Shown: positions 11,501-18,342 of the stretch, one piece after another
Numbering within the stretch: position 1 is the first letter of the stretch
Layout of the letters: every line of letters starts with the position of its first letter
Origin: Anaerolineae bacterium
GTDB taxonomy: Bacteria > Chloroflexota > Anaerolineae > Promineifilales > Promineifilaceae
Direction of reading: 5' to 3'
DNA length: 60,445 bases
Assembly: GCA_030425205.1 (NCBI GenBank)
Contig: JAUIAP010000039.1
Coordinates: forward strand, 1 to 60,445
Made by a program: the position numbers and the translations under genes
Notes under the pieces: model-generated
Told to the model about the DNA's origin: nothing
Database searches by the model: none
The model's input: only the letters and a program-made list of their open reading frames with translations

Positions 11501-12778
11501 GCTGCAGGTTACGGCATTATCGGCCGAATTCCAGCTAAACGTCATCTCGTCATTGTCATTTGGAACCGTGCAGACTACATTATCGGCTGGCACTTCTCCA
11601 TTCCCCCAACCTTCGTTGAATGCCACCTTAAATTCGTAATCACCCGCTGACAGCGCAGATGTCACAAACATAAAGATGCCATCGCCATCCACATCGGTCA
11701 TCAGTGAGCCAATGCACTCCGGTTGCCAATCGCCGGGACAGCCGATCTCTTCTTGTATTTCACCCGTTGCGACAGGAATTTGCGGCCAGTTGACGTTGTC
11801 CATAACGGCGTTCGTCTTATGGTCATAGTAGAAGCGAACGGCCGTGTCACGAGTGGGTGGGACGACAAGTGCGATGTTATTCGCAGGATAGGCGGCATCC
11901 CATGTATCGTTGAGCGCAACTTTATATTCGTAGCTGCCGTCGGGAACGGTGAACTCACGACGATAGACAGTGTTGACCGTTTCAGTCAGTTCGGTCGTGG
12001 TGCATTCAGGTTGCCAATCGGCCGAACAGCCCAGCTCATCTTGCAAGTCACCCACGAGGGCGACGGTTGTCGTCGGTTCGGGTGCGGCCATACATGCCAC
12101 CGTATCGTCCGCGCTGTCCCAACTGAAGATCATGGCAGCGTTGTCGCTGGCAACAGAACAGACGGCATTATTGGCGGGAACTTCGCCATTTCCCCAGCCT
12201 TCGTTAAACGCAATTTTGTACTCGTAATCCCCAGCGGCAAGCGCTGTCGTCGTCAGCGTGTAGACACCGTCTCCATTTACGTCGTTCATCAGCGATTGAA
12301 CGCACTCCGGTTGCCAATCGCCGGGACAGCCGATTTCCGACTGAACCGCGCCCGTCACAACCGCGACTGAATCCATGACGCTATCGAGAACTGCGTTTGT
12401 TTTTTCATCAAAGTAGAAGATGACGGCTTGCTCTGCCGCAACTTCGAGCGTCGTGTTGCCGTTGGCCTGATGGTTACCGGCATAGGAGCCATTATCCCAT
12501 GAGTCATCAACGACCATCTTATATTCATAGCTGCCAGCAGGAACGGTAAACGCGCCGCGCCAGACGCTATTCCCAACGGCAGTCAAATGGGTCTCGGCGC
12601 AATCGGCCGTCCAGTCGGCACAACCGCTGATCGCCGCCTGTAAATTACCAGCAAGCGTAATGCTGTTGGCGGCACGCACAATCGGCGTGGAGCGCACAAG
12701 AACTGTCGCAAAAAGTAGTAGAAACCCCGTAATCAGGGCGGTTTTTGTGATATGTGAGCGAGATGACAAACGGGTCAT
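5501..12778 (-). CDS. Giant membrane-anchored amylopullulanase with two GH13 domains
   Basis: 2425 residues. It should hydrolyse alpha-1,4 and alpha-1,6 links of starch or pullulan at the cell surface. Domains by rough residue number: signal peptide 1-36; four X25-like starch-binding modules (about 37-140, 140-243, 243-339, 339-440), each with a pattern like GCPGDWQPEC and a GDYEYK strand; first GH13 domain (about 445-900) with GLRLDTVKH (nucleophile Asp near 709), YGEVFEF (Glu near 746) and SNHDGG (near 816); an Ig-like spacer (about 1020-1115); three CBM41-type modules (from about 1125, 1250 and 1375, each with WGLHLW or WGMHVW); an N2/CBM48-like region (about 1490-1740); a pullulanase-type GH13 (VVYNHTNSAG near 1900, FRFDLMGHH near 1977, YGEGWNFGE near 2013, SKHDNQ near 2147); and a C-terminal helix plus RLRREEE anchor. 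AAGGAG precedes the ATG. The importer at 40-45 kb would take up the products. Confidence 0.93.
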   Translation of the reverse strand: MTRLSSRSHITKTALITGFLLLFATVLVRSTPIVRAANSITLAGNLQAAISGCADWTADCAETHLTAVGNSVWRGAFTVPAGSYEYKMVVDDSWDNGSYAGNHQANGNTTLEVAAEQAVIFYFDEKTNAVLDSVMDSVAVVTGAVQSEIGCPGDWQPECVQSLMNDVNGDGVYTLTTTALAAGDYEYKIAFNEGWGNGEVPANNAVCSVASDNAAMIFSWDSADDTVACMAAPEPTTTVALVGDLQDELGCSADWQPECTTTELTETVNTVYRREFTVPDGSYEYKVALNDTWDAAYPANNIALVVPPTRDTAVRFYYDHKTNAVMDNVNWPQIPVATGEIQEEIGCPGDWQPECIGSLMTDVDGDGIFMFVTSALSAGDYEFKVAFNEGWGNGEVPADNVVCTVPNDNDEMTFSWNSADNAVTCSAPSTGGGDFDPSVTAARINYDVQNDVFYFVLTDRFSDGDTTNNEGANAGGTFAETGYDKTDKSFYHGGDFVGMEAQLDYLEELGITALWVTPPFVNQTTQPDSSASKGIGAAYHGYWILDYENADPHLGTNAELVSLITEAHNRGIKVYFDMVVNHTADVLDYEGDSNAYISKDNVPYRDADGNEFDDADYAGGDTFPPLDASISFPYVPEIPTGMENAKVPAWLNNPIYYHNRGDTSFTGENSLYGDFFGLDDVFTEHPDVVNGYIDIVKNLIDVYDIDGLRLDTVKHVNIELWQNFAPEIMQYAADNGKPEFYMYGEVFEFAPSVISEYTTNGNLPSVVDFGFWGSAKGFSADNSPTDSLRDFFAQDDYYTDADSNAYGLGTFVSNHDGGLERIGSYLSGTDAEKLSRSGLAHGLMFTARGFPIVYYGDEQGFIGGGSDKNAREDMLPGQVAEFNNYDLIGTDATVADDNFDTTHPLYQTIDQLATLRDTYSALRVGSQLHRYSTDSAGIYAFSRIDRANRIEVVVALNNANSAQTATIATDSPSTDFAVMYTTANGRGGEVVTSSADGSLDLNIPAFGMKVYVAQTEVPCGDAAPNVTISVPAELTGRAEIGATLSADSWTEVTFAVSTDDGANWSIIGTDDNAPYRVFYDVSDYADATELKFQAVADDLCGNEKMGDAATGSVVAETTGGGDKPNYAIVHYYREDGDYGDFNSTDYNDFWGLHLWDASGGAFDADHPDNQPLDNPLEWTNGKRLWGQDEYGQFAWIGLSAGGEDSAEIGLIVHRGDTKDGSQDDRFFQPYVNTEIWLRQDDPNIYTSEAAARGGTVTFHYHRDDDDYGDYNSDDFNSYWGLHLWQEGSWGTAWEMPLKATSSDEYGVYFDINEATLEALIGSDITLDLSQPINYILHRGNDKDVDPDRSHLFPSSNSHAWLQSGVEELYPSQAMAEGNAVIHYRRSAGDYGNYGSADFNDFWGMHVWTGAVNPNPGWTDPVRPVYTDTFGITFEIAVDQSAGQLNYILHRGDEKDPGPDQALIFAEFGNEVWQLQSADPLSPYVYPVADGSPVAPNINKQRAHWVNMTTLVWPDATNSSLDYTIHASLNAELEATPNGITGGDSMTLSAAGVYDPASNNGWFPHLAGMPAFTIDGIDRDTATTMLKGQLAVQGMSGEFVEVGTGIQIPGVLDDMFYTDLPLGLVWSEVQPTRDLAPHFYLWAPTAQSVKLHVFDDADPTTTSTVYDMVWDDGSTTPTGIWSTVGEADWKGKYYLYEVVVFAPTTGQIETNLVTDPYSYSLSMNSQRSQIVDLNDAELKPAGWDGLDKPNNFAVPEDISVYEIHVRDFSIFDETVPEADRGKYTAFNYPDSDGMNHLERLAEDGLTHLHLLPVFDIATINEDPTQRQEPDYDLMATYAPTSTQQQAAISAIADQDGFNWGYDPFHYTTPEGSYSTDPNGAQRILEFRQMVQSINGAGLNVVMDVVYNHTNSAGQDEKSVLDRIVPGYYHRLNADGVVETSTCCQNTASEHLMFEKLMVDSLVTWAVEYKVDSFRFDLMGHHMKSNMLKVRDTLAALDETNDGVDGSRIYLYGEGWNFGEVVDNARGENATQFNMGGTGIGTFSDRLRDAIRGPGPFNGGNDLKTQGFINGQFYDPNDHPVATDLDRLLLQADQIRVGLAGNLADFTFVDRNGNVVSGSQVDYNGSPTGYTQDPQENVSYVSKHDNQTLFDINAYTMPQDSMLADRVRVQNLGLGIVTFGQGMHFFHAGSDILRSKSLDRDSYNSGDWFNRLDWTYQTNNFAVGMPMQGVNGDNYFIIEPVLANELIKPDMDAITFNHAVFQEFLAIRSESPLFSLQSEAAVQDQLRFHNTGPDQIPGLIAMSLHEPNSPDQPTYIVFFNANDETQSLTIDEAGAYAYSLHEVQANGVDEVVKTAKWQVSSDANRVAGQFEIPGRTIAVFVAALDPTDVNVGAVSGNVNGANVVWLVVLPLMGMGALAAYRLRREEE

Positions 12779-13030
12779 AACTGTTCTCCTTCAATGTTGA
12801 AACCTATTCCGAGCATTGGAATAAACCTAATTTACAGCAACATTCGATTTTTGCACATGGTGGTGAAGTTATTGTGGAGTTTGGCAACGACAATGCGCAA
12901 AAAGCCGTGATCCGTCTCTGATGTTTTACGTTTTACGCATTACCCGTTTCTCAATTTCAAGTATAATCCCTCACACATACGACACAAATCTAGCGCACAA
13001 CGACCGCTAAAAGGTCGCTGCAAGAGCAAC

Positions 13031-14173
13031 ATGCAAGACAAATTCCTGAACGAAGAACACAAAATGTTCCGCGACGCATTTCGACAATTTTTGGAGCGAG
13101 AGGCGCGGCCAAATTATGACCAGTGGGAAGAGGCTGGCCTGATCGACAAATCGTTTTGGCTCAAGGCAGGGGAGCAGGGATTTCTTGCGCTCGATGTGCC
13201 AGAAGAGTATGGCGGTTTCGGAGAGACTGATTTTCGCTATAAGGCAATTATTGCCGAAGAGATCGGCTATAGCGGCATGTCGAGCATTGGTTTCCCGATC
13301 CATAGCGAAATGGCGGTTCCCTACATCACAAAGTATGGCAATGCGGAACAGAAAGCACGCTGGCTTGAAGGAGCTGTGACGGGTGAGAGCATCATCGCGA
13401 TTGGGATGACGGAGCCAAATACGGGCAGCGACTTGGCGAGTGTTGGCACAACCGCAGTGCGGCAAGGGGATTCCTACATCATCAATGGGCAAAAGACGTT
13501 TATCAGCAATGGGCTCAACGCGAGTTTGACCATTGTCGTTTGCAAGACCAATCCAGCGGCGGGGCGCAAGGGGATGAGCCTGATCGTCGTCGAGTCAGAT
13601 CGGGAAGGATTTTCGCACGGGCGCAATTTAGAAAAAATCGGGATGCACGCACAGGATACGGCCGAACTTTATTTCTCGAACGTTGAAGTGCCAGTCGAAA
13701 ATTTGCTTGGTGAGGAAGGGCAAGGGTTTTACTATTTGATGGGTGGACTCGTGCAGGAGCGGTTGACGATTGCGGTTGGCGCAATGGGCGGTGCAGAGGT
13801 GGCGTTAGAGTGGACGAAGGCGTATTGCAAGGAACGCGAAGCATTCGGCCGAAAAATTGGCTCCTTCCAAAATTCACGCTTTAAGCTGGCAGAGATGGCG
13901 ACGGAAATCAAAATCGGCCGAACTTTCATCGACGATTGCATCATGCAACACGTTGAAGGGACACTCGACGCATCGACCGCATCGATGGCAAAATGGTGGG
14001 TGACGGATCTGCAAAATCGTGTGGTCAACCAATGTCTGCAACTGCACGGTGGCTATGGCTACATGACAGAATATCCAATTGCGCGAGCGTATGTCGATTG
14101 CCGCGCCCAATCGATTTATGGTGGGACGAACGAGATCATGAAGGAAATTATCGGCCGAAATATGGGATTCTAG
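13031..14173 (+). CDS. Acyl-CoA dehydrogenase
   Basis: 380 residues, the usual length of the flavin-dependent acyl-CoA dehydrogenase family, which introduces the alpha-beta double bond in acyl-CoA during fatty-acid or branched-chain degradation. Family signatures are visible in order: an N-terminal helical domain, the middle-domain FAD/substrate signature IGMTEPNTGSDLAS (about residues 123-136), the ERLTIAVG segment near 243, and the C-terminal QLHGGYGYMTEYPIARAYVDCR signature ending in IYGGTNEIMKEIIGR, in which the Glu is the expected catalytic base region. It is cytoplasmic. A TATAAT at 12962-12967 could be its -10 element, with no good -35. The next gene starts 4 bases after its stop, so the two are probably cotranscribed. 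Which acyl-CoA it uses cannot be told. Confidence 0.92.
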   Translation: MQDKFLNEEHKMFRDAFRQFLEREARPNYDQWEEAGLIDKSFWLKAGEQGFLALDVPEEYGGFGETDFRYKAIIAEEIGYSGMSSIGFPIHSEMAVPYITKYGNAEQKARWLEGAVTGESIIAIGMTEPNTGSDLASVGTTAVRQGDSYIINGQKTFISNGLNASLTIVVCKTNPAAGRKGMSLIVVESDREGFSHGRNLEKIGMHAQDTAELYFSNVEVPVENLLGEEGQGFYYLMGGLVQERLTIAVGAMGGAEVALEWTKAYCKEREAFGRKIGSFQNSRFKLAEMATEIKIGRTFIDDCIMQHVEGTLDASTASMAKWWVTDLQNRVVNQCLQLHGGYGYMTEYPIARAYVDCRAQSIYGGTNEIMKEIIGRNMGF

Positions 14174-14177
14174 TTGC

Positions 14178-15239
14178 ATGTCAAAATCACCACAAATCCA
14201 TCCAGACAATAGTGTCACCTTCCACGTCATCGCCCCGAACGCAAAAACCGTTACCCTAACAGGCGGCACCGTCCAACTTAGACTTGGTTTAGCGGCAGGC
14301 GCGGAACTGCCTTTTACACAAACAGAAGAACGCTGGGAACTGACGACCCCACCCCTTCCAGCGGGTAGCTATAGCTATCAAATCGAAATAGACGGGGTGG
14401 GTTTTGTCGATCCCGAGAACTTTGCGGTCAAAGTCGGCGCGATGGCGGCCTTTAGCTTATTCCAGATTGCAGGAGAGGCGGCAGAATATTTCATGCCGCA
14501 AGACGTGCCGCACGGCGTGATTCATCGTCATACCTATCACTCAGATGTAGCCAATGCATTCCGCGATCTACACATCTACACGCCGCCAAACTATGATCCG
14601 TCGGGGGCGCCTTTGCCGGTGCTCTATTTGCTGCATGGATCAGGCGAGTTGGGGTATTCATGGAGCCAGATCGGGGCGGCAGGAACGATTGCGGATAATT
14701 TATTGGCAGCGGGGAAAATTCGGCCGATGTTGATCGCCATGCCCAATGGGCACATTGCCACCGACTTTCACAACAAGACAGACGCCTTCTACGCCACAAA
14801 TTTCACCAACATGGAAGCAGAACTGTTCGACCACGTGATTCCATTGGTGGAAGGTGCTTACAACGTGCAGACTGAGCGAAACGGGCGTGCGTTGGCGGGT
14901 TTGTCGATGGGCGGGATGCAGACGGAGTGTGTTGGATTTGCGCGGCTCGATCAATTTTGTGCGTTGGGGCTGTTTAGCGGCACCTTGTATGGACGCAAGC
15001 AGTTCGGTGCGTATCTGGGAGAGGAGATTTCGGCCGAAAATCTCAATACGCTAGACGATCTCTTTCTCGGCTGTGGTCTACAAGACGACTGGTTTATAGA
15101 CGACTACGCGAAGCTACACGAGCGACTAACTGAACGCAACGTCAATCATCGCTACTTCACCATGCAAGGAGGTCATTCATGGGCCGTTTGGCGACACCTG
15201 CTGGCCTTTGAATGGTTGCCCTATCTCTGGCAGCAGTAA
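14178..15239 (+). CDS. Alpha/beta-hydrolase esterase with N-terminal E-set domain
   Basis: 353 residues of the esterase D/enterochelin-esterase/XynZ-type carbohydrate-esterase family. Residues about 1-90 form a CBM48-like immunoglobulin fold (FHVIAPNAKTVTLTGG, SYSYQIEIDG). Residues about 115-350 are the hydrolase: oxyanion motif LYLLHGSGE, nucleophile Ser in GLSMGGMQ, the likely acid Asp in GCGLQDDW and His in GGHSWAVW. No signal peptide is seen, so it is probably cytoplasmic and may trim ester groups from imported sugars. That is inferred from the starch genes in the window; it lies 4 bases downstream of the acyl-CoA dehydrogenase and is likely cotranscribed with it. Confidence 0.85.
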   Translation: MSKSPQIHPDNSVTFHVIAPNAKTVTLTGGTVQLRLGLAAGAELPFTQTEERWELTTPPLPAGSYSYQIEIDGVGFVDPENFAVKVGAMAAFSLFQIAGEAAEYFMPQDVPHGVIHRHTYHSDVANAFRDLHIYTPPNYDPSGAPLPVLYLLHGSGELGYSWSQIGAAGTIADNLLAAGKIRPMLIAMPNGHIATDFHNKTDAFYATNFTNMEAELFDHVIPLVEGAYNVQTERNGRALAGLSMGGMQTECVGFARLDQFCALGLFSGTLYGRKQFGAYLGEEISAENLNTLDDLFLGCGLQDDWFIDDYAKLHERLTERNVNHRYFTMQGGHSWAVWRHLLAFEWLPYLWQQ

Positions 15240-15277
15240 TAGAGATTCAACTTTTTTGGAAAATGGTTAATGTAACG

Positions 15278-15322
15278 TAGTGCGTGGACAGAAACGTATC
15301 ACGCACCACGCACCACGCACCA
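15278..15322. repeat. Intergenic GTGCGTGG hairpin repeat, family A, copy 1
   Basis: GTAGTGCGTGGACAG is followed by an ACGCACC unit repeated three times, an imperfect inverted repeat. Related copies lie at 18237-18275 and 25612-25659, always between genes. Confidence 0.6.
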
Positions 15323-15369
15323 AGATAGCATAAATCTAAAGACACACGATAATGGAATCTCTTCCAATC

Positions 15370-16329
15370 TCAACGCGGTTGTGACGCGATCACCTTCTGC
15401 TTTTCCGCCAAACGACTCAACTTATTGAGCGTCTCGCGCCATGTCACCTTTGAAAGACCCATGCGTTGCCGAATCAAGTCATCATCTACACCCGCATCAT
15501 AATCGCGCAGTGCCGATGTCCAGCGCAAATTCTCAAATGAGAGCGCACCCCGATCGAGACCCGCCTCCTCGGCGACATCGCGCAACACATACTCCAAGTT
15601 GCGTGCGGTGCAGGTGAAGAGCGTATCGGTTGGCTCATACTGCTCAAGATATTCATCAAGGACATCGAGCCAATCGGGATCAAGCGCAATTTTGCGCTCT
15701 TTACTCCGCATTTTGGGATTTTTATAACGCACAAACAGATATGGCTCGTCATCCCGTTCGATGTGGTTCGGCACGATCCCCATCGCCTCCCCCTTCTTGA
15801 TGGCCGTTTGCAACAACAGGGTCACCAATAGATGGGGCCGACTGTCGCGCTTGTTGCTATCTTCATGGGAGCGCATCGCCTCCGTCACGGCCAACGCCTT
15901 CTCGATATCGTCCTCCGTCGGTACAGTCGGCAATGGGCTCGTCACGCTCCGTTGCGCGACAGCAGTGGACGGATCGACCAAAAGAACGTCCGCTTTGTTG
16001 AGCCAACCAAAAAAGACCTTTAGCGTGGTTACGCGCCGCGCATACGTCTTTGCACTACATGAGACGCCTCGATCATACGCCATCCATTTAAGAAAGTCGT
16101 TGAGATTATTCGTTCCAATGGCGCCGACTGGTTGACCGATACCAAGATATTTTCCCAATAGACGCAGGTCGCTAACGAATGCCTTTTGCGTATGAATGGA
16201 GAAGCCTTCCTCCTCCATATGATTTTGAAATGCACCAATTGCAGCCTGCAATGGCGTTTCAGTTGTAACCCGTCTTGAATCGGCCGGGAGTAGTTCTTCT
16301 GGAATTAAATTTGGTTGTTTGTCGCTCAT
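15370..16329 (-). CDS. Tyrosine-recombinase-fold protein lacking catalytic residues
   Basis: About 319 residues in the XerC/D-phage integrase fold. The N-terminal SAM-like DNA-binding domain is clear (FQNHMEEEGFSIHTQKAFVSDLRLLGKYLG; the family pattern is a short helix then T...Y..DL..F). The C-terminal domain is recognisable (LLLQTAIKKGEAMGI, then ALSFENLRWTSALRDYDAG) but degenerate. The first catalytic Arg is Lys. The HxLRHT box is ENLRWT, keeping only its Arg. LGH is MGL. The final ETLNKLSRL region has no Tyr nucleophile. It probably binds DNA without recombining it. The start chosen is ATG 16327-16329, preceded by GAGAG; an upstream ATG would add four residues. It is divergent from lexA, and no mobile element surrounds it. 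Confidence 0.75.
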   Translation of the reverse strand: MSDKQPNLIPEELLPADSRRVTTETPLQAAIGAFQNHMEEEGFSIHTQKAFVSDLRLLGKYLGIGQPVGAIGTNNLNDFLKWMAYDRGVSCSAKTYARRVTTLKVFFGWLNKADVLLVDPSTAVAQRSVTSPLPTVPTEDDIEKALAVTEAMRSHEDSNKRDSRPHLLVTLLLQTAIKKGEAMGIVPNHIERDDEPYLFVRYKNPKMRSKERKIALDPDWLDVLDEYLEQYEPTDTLFTCTARNLEYVLRDVAEEAGLDRGALSFENLRWTSALRDYDAGVDDDLIRQRMGLSKVTWRETLNKLSRLAEKQKVIASQPR

Positions 16330-16553
16330 TGACACTCTCATTTCAATTTCGTGTAGCTCTCAAAAGGATAAAACATCTGTGCTGAAAAGTCAATTAGGGT
16401 CGAGGCTAATTAATAGTTGCTAGTGGATAGTAACGAAAGCCTACCATCCTAGAATTTTCTTCTATGCATGGCATGTTTGCGCCGGCAATCCGCGAAATTG
16501 TGGGCCAAAAGATAGACTCATCCGTTCCGCTTAGAAGTTCGGAAATTTTGTTC

Positions 16554-16582
16554 TTGACGGCGAACAGCCGTTCGTCTATACT
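16554..16582 (+). promoter_or_regulatory. lexA promoter with SOS box inside the spacer
   Basis: TTGACG (16554-16559) and TATACT (16577-16582) are separated by exactly 17 bases. The spacer holds CGAACAGCCGTTCG (16561-16574), a perfect CGAAC-N4-GTTCG palindrome, which is the known Gram-positive/Chloroflexi-type LexA operator. Bound LexA would block RNA polymerase, so lexA should be autoregulated. The rest of the 307-base gap to the recombinase-like gene shows no other feature. Confidence 0.9.
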
Positions 16583-16636
16583 GGTAGGGAATGTGTGTGT
16601 CTTGATCAATTATCCCACTGAAAAGGTGGATGGAGC

Positions 16637-17305
16637 ATGAAAATGGCTAAGAAAGATATGTCTGAACGTCAAAAAAGCATTTTGCAATATATTGCTGATT
16701 ACATTGCGGACAATACTCGTCCACCAACGATTCGAGAAATCGGCCGAAATGTCAAGATCTCATCTACCTCCGTAGTCAACTACAATCTGACACGTTTGGT
16801 TGAAAAGGGAATGATCGAGCGCGAATCAGAGGTCTCACGCGGACTGCGTCTGACCGATAAATCGCGCAAGTTTCTTGGTTTTAGCAGCACGTCTAAGGTG
16901 GTCAATGGCTCCCTTCACATCCCATTTTTGGGTGCGATTGTTGCAGGTGAACCAATTGAGTCATTTGAAGGCAACGGCGAAGATATGGTCGAAATCGGCG
17001 CAATGATGTTTGGTGACAATACGAAAGACCTCTATGCGCTGCGCGTCAAGGGTGATTCGATGATCGATGCAATGGTCAATGAAGGGGATATGGTTATCCT
17101 GCGCCATCAGTCGACGGCCAAAGACGGCGATATGGTTGCCGCATGGATCTCAGATGGCGATGACCTCACGACCCTCAAATACTTCTATCGTGATAAGGAT
17201 AAGGTCCGCCTTGAGCCAGCCAATCCTAACTATGATGCAATCTATGTTGATGCGCGCAAAGTTCAAATTCAGGGGAAAGTGGAGATGGTTATTCGCCACC
17301 CGTAA
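16637..17305 (+). CDS. lexA: LexA SOS repressor
   Basis: 222 residues, the standard length. It represses DNA-damage genes and cleaves itself when RecA filaments form. Residues about 5-75 are the winged-helix DNA-binding domain (RPPTIREIGRNVKISSTSVV). The cleavage site Ala-Gly is in IVAGEPI (about residue 103). The S24-type peptidase domain follows, with the catalytic Ser in VKGDSMIDAM and the catalytic Lys in LTTLKYFY. AGGTGG lies 7 bases before the ATG; a second ATG two codons in is an alternative. It is monocistronic, with an SOS box in its promoter and a strong terminator behind it. Confidence 0.97.
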   Translation: MKMAKKDMSERQKSILQYIADYIADNTRPPTIREIGRNVKISSTSVVNYNLTRLVEKGMIERESEVSRGLRLTDKSRKFLGFSSTSKVVNGSLHIPFLGAIVAGEPIESFEGNGEDMVEIGAMMFGDNTKDLYALRVKGDSMIDAMVNEGDMVILRHQSTAKDGDMVAAWISDGDDLTTLKYFYRDKDKVRLEPANPNYDAIYVDARKVQIQGKVEMVIRHP

Positions 17306-17331
17306 CTTGTGTTGAGACACCACACTCATTG

Positions 17332-17371
17332 AAAAAGGGCGTTTCCAGTTGGAAACGCCCTTTTTCTTTTA
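17332..17371. terminator. Bidirectional intrinsic terminator between lexA and the nitrilase gene
   Basis: GGGCGTTTCC (17337-17346) and GGAAACGCCC (17351-17360) form a 10-bp stem with a 4-base loop. It is flanked by an A-run on the left and a T-run on the right, so it can stop transcription of both convergent genes. The T-run overlaps the stop codon of the minus-strand gene. Confidence 0.93.
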
Positions 17372-18157
17372 GAGCTTATAGACATCTGGACGACGGTCTG
17401 TAAAGATGGGAATTTTGCTGCGCACGTTGGGCAATCGGCCGAAATTAATCTCAGCCGTCAACAACATCTCTTGCTCTCCACCTTCGATGATTGTCTCCCC
17501 CCACGGATCGATGATGGCGGAATGACCAAAAAATTGGTTGCCACCCCCCTCCCCAACTCGATTACATGCAATCATAAACATTTGGTTTTCGATGGCGCGT
17601 GCTCGCAATAAGGTGCGCCAGTGCATCCGACGCGGGTGCGGCCATTCAGAGGGCAAGATCATCATCGTCGCCCCCGCTAGGGCATAGTGCCGAAAGAGCT
17701 CTGGGAAGCGCAAATCGTAGCAAATGCCCAATCCAACACGCCCCCACGCTGTCTCGACAAGCTGTGGCGCATCACCGGCCGTCAGATATTGATGTTCGTC
17801 CATCAGACGAAATAGATGAAGCTTGCTATAGGTTGCAGCAATGGTTCCGTCAGGCTGATGCCATGTCAACGTGTTGCCGAACTGTGCGGTGCCCAATGTA
17901 GCGAGGCTGGAGCCAACAATGTGGAGATTGTGCTGTTGCGCGAGTGTGGCGATTTCTGCGAAGATTCCGCCATTGGTTGGGGTGGCATGTTCGCCGGCGT
18001 TGGTCAAATCATAGGCCGTAGACCACAGTTCAGGCAAAACGAGCCAGTTGGAGCCACGTTTTGCCGCAGCGGCGGCGAAGTGGCGCACCTTTGCCAAATT
18101 TTCGAGCGGCTTCCCAAAAACGATGTCCATCTGGGCAAGTGAGACGGTTAACTTCAT
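17369..18157 (-). CDS. Carbon-nitrogen hydrolase (nitrilase superfamily)
   Basis: 262 residues from the start MKLTVSLAQMD (ATG at 18155-18157). The open frame continues upstream but without family similarity. The Glu-Lys-Cys triad of the omega-amidase/nitrilase superfamily is visible: Glu in WLVLPELWS, Lys in YSKLHLF and Cys in GLGICYDLRFPE. These cytoplasmic enzymes hydrolyse C-N bonds in amides. The length and the CYDLRFPE form resemble omega-amidase (Nit2/YafV type), which removes alpha-keto acid amides left by glutamine or methionine transamination. A class I/II aminotransferase gene lies 4 kb away on the same strand, which suits that role but does not prove it. It ends in the shared terminator with lexA. 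Confidence 0.88.
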   Translation of the reverse strand: MKLTVSLAQMDIVFGKPLENLAKVRHFAAAAAKRGSNWLVLPELWSTAYDLTNAGEHATPTNGGIFAEIATLAQQHNLHIVGSSLATLGTAQFGNTLTWHQPDGTIAATYSKLHLFRLMDEHQYLTAGDAPQLVETAWGRVGLGICYDLRFPELFRHYALAGATMMILPSEWPHPRRMHWRTLLRARAIENQMFMIACNRVGEGGGNQFFGHSAIIDPWGETIIEGGEQEMLLTAEINFGRLPNVRSKIPIFTDRRPDVYKL

Positions 18158-18236
18158 GCTGATTCCCGTTGTTTTTGGGGATTGTAACAGATTTGGTTTA
18201 CGTTCGGTTACGAGTTTTTCGTTACTATGCAGAGAC

Positions 18237-18275
18237 GTGGTGCGTAGTGCGTGAACTGGATACGCACCATGCATT
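18237..18275. repeat. Family A GTGCGTGG repeat, copy 2
   Basis: GTGGTGCGTAGTGCGTG and, after a short loop, TACGCACCATGCATT form an imperfect inverted repeat related to those at 15278 and 25612. Confidence 0.55.
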
Positions 18276-18342
18276 AACCAAAAGACATTAACAGTTTTCC
18301 CGAACGCCCGATTACATCTAAGTGCTATTGCAGAAAAAGACC

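Noticed and set aside
13011..13030. AAAAGGTCGCTGC upstream of the acyl-CoA dehydrogenase as a strong ribosome binding site
   Set aside because: The AAGG is too far from the ATG to be convincing, so the start rests on family alignment.
16406..16609. 67-residue open frame between the recombinase-like gene and lexA
   Set aside because: It overlaps the lexA promoter and SOS box on the other strand, and lacks a ribosome binding site or similarity.
15370..17305. Integrase-like gene plus lexA as a prophage edge
   Set aside because: No phage structural genes, att sites or tRNA are near, and the integrase-like protein lacks catalytic residues.
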